NCBI GenBank assembly: GCA_001791715.1
Contig: MGFD01000044.1
Location: forward strand, 1 to 6,186
Origin: Candidatus Uhrbacteria bacterium RIFOXYB2_FULL_45_11
GTDB lineage: Bacteria; Patescibacteriota; Patescibacteriia; UBA9934; GWF2-40-263
Direction of reading: 5' to 3'
Length of the DNA stretch: 6,186 bases
The notes under the pieces are model-generated. The model searched no databases, had not been told where the DNA came from, and saw only the letters and a program-made list of their open reading frames with translations. Numbering within the stretch: the stretch's first letter is position 1; each line of letters starts with the position of its first letter. The translations under genes were made by a program, and so were the position numbers. Shown here piece by piece: positions 4,470 through 6,186 of this stretch.

Positions 4470-6186
4470 ATGAATCGTACACTTTCCATTTCACATCAGC
4501 TTTTTCAATCCGCACGCTTTGTGCTTCTTGGTTTCATTTTTTTGTTTCCGCTTTTTTTCCTTCCATTCACGCTCGGGCCTCTTGAAATCAACAAGCAAAC
4601 ATTGTTGCTTCTTTCTGTCAGCACATCACTTGTTTTGCTTATCGGAGCGTTCCTGTTAAAAAAAGAAGTGCGTCTTAGATTTGGATGGGCACTGCTGTTT
4701 CCTCTTCTTCTTGTCGGCGCGTTTGTTGCGTCTGCATTTTTTTCGATCGCTCCTTACACATCTTGGATCGGAACAAATGGAGCGGAATACACAAGTGTGC
4801 TCACATGGATCGGTCTTGCTCTGTTGTTTTATCTTTGCACACTGTTTGCATCAGAACTGTCACTTTCTCGTTTGCCGTGGATTGCCCTTATTTTAAGTGC
4901 GAGTTTGGCAGGTCTTTTTGGTGTTTTGTCTCTGTTTGGTGTGCCAGTTCTACCGTTTTTTCCATCGCTTACGGCATCTGCGTTTAATACCATCGGGACG
5001 GGAAATACGCTCGCCGTTTTTTTGATCTGTGCAAGCTTACTTGCGTGTACGCGTCTTATTACACATTCGGTTCCGTTAAAAAAGAGCTGGAAACGATCTG
5101 TTGTTTTTGTGGCGATTGGATCTGTTTTTTTGGAGACACTCATTGTTTTGCTTTTGCTCGATTATAATTTGCTTTGGATGTTGCTTTTGTTCGGATGTGC
5201 TTCTATTTTTACATTTGTCTTATTTCGATCCCGAACATTTCCATCCACGAAGACACTTTTTGTCCCCGTTGTCTTTGCTGTGGTTAGTTTGTTTTTTTGG
5301 CTTTTTTTACCAAGTCCGTTTCAGATGCACCTTCCCGTTGAAGTTACTCCATCGTTTAAAACGAGTTCGCTTATTACAAACGAAGTTTTGCGCGATCGAC
5401 CACTGGTTGGAACAGGGCCTGGGACGTATGTGATCAACTACACAAAATTTCATCCAATCTCCATCAACGAAACAGATTTTTGGAATACGCGTTTTGATCG
5501 TGCTTCCTCGCTTGTTTTAACGTTTGCTCCAACCGTTGGATATTTTGGGACAGGAGCTTATCTGTTATTCATTCTTTTTCTTTTTTATGCAGCCGTTTCT
5601 TATCTTGTAAAACAAAAACATGAGGAAGAATGGATCGATGTGTTTTATCTGTTTATCCCTTGGCTGACGATTATTTTTGCTTCGTTTCTGTTTGCTTTTA
5701 ACATGGCACTCGTAATCATGCTTGTTCTTCTCTCTGGATTGCTTGCGGCTGAATTGTTTCAAGAAGAATCACTTCTGAAGTTTTCTCAAAATAAAGCCAT
5801 CGCACTTTTATCGGCCGTTTGTTTTGTTGGCCTCTTCTTTACGTTGTTTATTGGGATCTTTTTAACAACAGGTCGTTACGCGGCAGAGACCGCCTACGCA
5901 AAGGCCGTGCGTGCAGATCGATCACGGACAGATACAAAAAATATTGTCATTGAACTTGATCGTGCGGCAACATTAAATCGATGGAACGATGATTATGTGC
6001 GCAATTTGTCTGCGGCACTTTTATTGCGGGTGCAAGATGAATTGAAAACGGTTTCCCCAAACAGCCCGCTTTCTGACACATCAAAACAGTATTTACAAGC
6101 ATTGATCGCAGCATCTGTGAATGCGTCGGCACGTGCAACAGATATTTCACCATCCGTTGTTTCAAACTGGCTTACACGAGGAGAGG
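4470..6186 (+). CDS. O-antigen-ligase-like polytopic membrane protein with TPR-like C-terminus, 3' end outside window
   Basis: The frame runs from ATG 4470 to the window end without a stop (572 codons plus one base). About 13 hydrophobic segments are visible, roughly at residues 17-35, 44-63, 72-92, 108-128, 136-157, 180-196, 210-230, 233-252, 262-281, 348-380, 391-410, 411-429 and 443-466. A large hydrophilic loop (281-347) lies between the ninth and tenth and carries R-P-L-V-G-T-G-P-G-T-Y (310-320), then F-W-N-T-R-F-D-R-A-S-S. This loop-plus-membrane layout fits the Wzy/WaaL/PglL O-antigen-ligase superfamily, which joins lipid-linked glycans to lipid or protein acceptors outside the cytoplasmic membrane. 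Other matching phrases are F-N-T-I-G-T-G-N-T (172-180) and W-I-G-T-N-G (99-104). From 469 on it is helical and Ala-rich, like TPRs. The acceptor is unknown. The conserved histidine of WaaL-type motifs is not obvious in the loop. Confidence 0.75.
   Translation, partial: MNRTLSISHQLFQSARFVLLGFIFLFPLFFLPFTLGPLEINKQTLLLLSVSTSLVLLIGAFLLKKEVRLRFGWALLFPLLLVGAFVASAFFSIAPYTSWIGTNGAEYTSVLTWIGLALLFYLCTLFASELSLSRLPWIALILSASLAGLFGVLSLFGVPVLPFFPSLTASAFNTIGTGNTLAVFLICASLLACTRLITHSVPLKKSWKRSVVFVAIGSVFLETLIVLLLLDYNLLWMLLLFGCASIFTFVLFRSRTFPSTKTLFVPVVFAVVSLFFWLFLPSPFQMHLPVEVTPSFKTSSLITNEVLRDRPLVGTGPGTYVINYTKFHPISINETDFWNTRFDRASSLVLTFAPTVGYFGTGAYLLFILFLFYAAVSYLVKQKHEEEWIDVFYLFIPWLTIIFASFLFAFNMALVIMLVLLSGLLAAELFQEESLLKFSQNKAIALLSAVCFVGLFFTLFIGIFLTTGRYAAETAYAKAVRADRSRTDTKNIVIELDRAATLNRWNDDYVRNLSAALLLRVQDELKTVSPNSPLSDTSKQYLQALIAASVNASARATDISPSVVSNWLTRGE
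5874..6186 (+). other. TPR-like helical C-terminal region of the membrane protein (continues past window)
   Basis: After the last membrane helix, residues 469-572 alternate amphipathic helices: R-Y-A-A-E-T-A-Y-A-K-A-V-R-A-D, then I-E-L-D-R-A-A-T-L-N-R-W-N-D-D-Y-V-R-N-L-S-A-A-L-L. The phrase A-x-x-L-N-x-W-N-D-x-Y matches the usual end of a TPR helix pair. Later helices (537-555) are less regular. The segment follows the last membrane span; its side is not shown directly, but in this family it is expected outside. It probably binds a partner or acceptor, or aids assembly. Confidence 0.6.

Noticed and set aside
4366..4473. Reading TGA as glycine (Gracilibacteria/SR1 code), extending the fibre gene
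   Set aside because: The strong terminator begins 33 bases after the TGA, and the extension would run through the hairpin and into the next gene out of frame, giving a cysteine- and aromatic-rich product unlike the fibre.
4459..4473. Four-codon upstream frame (ATG CGT ACA TTA TGA) overlapping the start of the membrane protein gene by ATGA
   Set aside because: Its ATG overlaps the -10 box, so it would not be in the mRNA if the promoter call is right; no ribosome binding site precedes it. Most likely chance.
4681..4987. Plus-strand frames of 71 and 100 codons within the membrane protein gene
   Set aside because: Both are in other frames of a continuous 572-codon hydrophobic coding sequence, with Cys/Phe/Ser-rich products typical of T-rich shadow frames.

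Overview
The window holds two large genes on the + strand, both cut by the window edges, separated by a 101-base gap with a terminator and a promoter. The protein types suggest a Candidate Phyla Radiation (Patescibacteria, Parcubacteria-like) bacterium. One is a very long Ser/Thr/Gly/Asn-rich fibre-like surface protein with 'DYAE/DFAEMFP ... GRVP' domains. The other is an O-antigen-ligase-like membrane protein with a helical, TPR-like C-terminus. This placement rests on remembered family resemblance, not on a search. TGA acts as a stop after the first gene, so the TGA-glycine code of Gracilibacteria/SR1 is unlikely.

Bases 1-4368 encode the last 1455 residues of a modular secreted or surface protein whose start and signal peptide lie upstream. 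In order it has: a beta-rich N-terminal part (1-540); a two-copy super-repeat with a 588-base period, each copy built of three T-I-x-I-G-type units (562-1695); a Gly/Ser-rich segment (1696-2304); a short segment with the only two cysteines (2305-2376); a first Peptidase_G2-like domain (2377-2808); a linker (2809-3210); a second, diverged copy of that domain (3211-3594); a spacer; a C-terminal beta domain of the tail-fibre type (3850-4110); and an acidic Pro/Ser/Thr/Ala tail with no basic residue (4111-4365).

The gap (4369-4469) carries a 16-bp hairpin terminator flanked by A and T runs. Just after it is an extended -10 promoter placed so close to the next ATG that the mRNA is probably leaderless or nearly so.

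Bases 4470-6186 encode the first 572 residues of a membrane protein with about 13 hydrophobic segments, an outer loop with a G-T-G-P-G-T motif and the start of a helical repeat region. The gene runs off the window. The two genes look like separate transcription units. A link between them, such as glycan transfer onto the Ser/Thr-rich fibre, is possible but is only inference. I saw no RNA genes, insertion sequences, CRISPR arrays or attachment sites.
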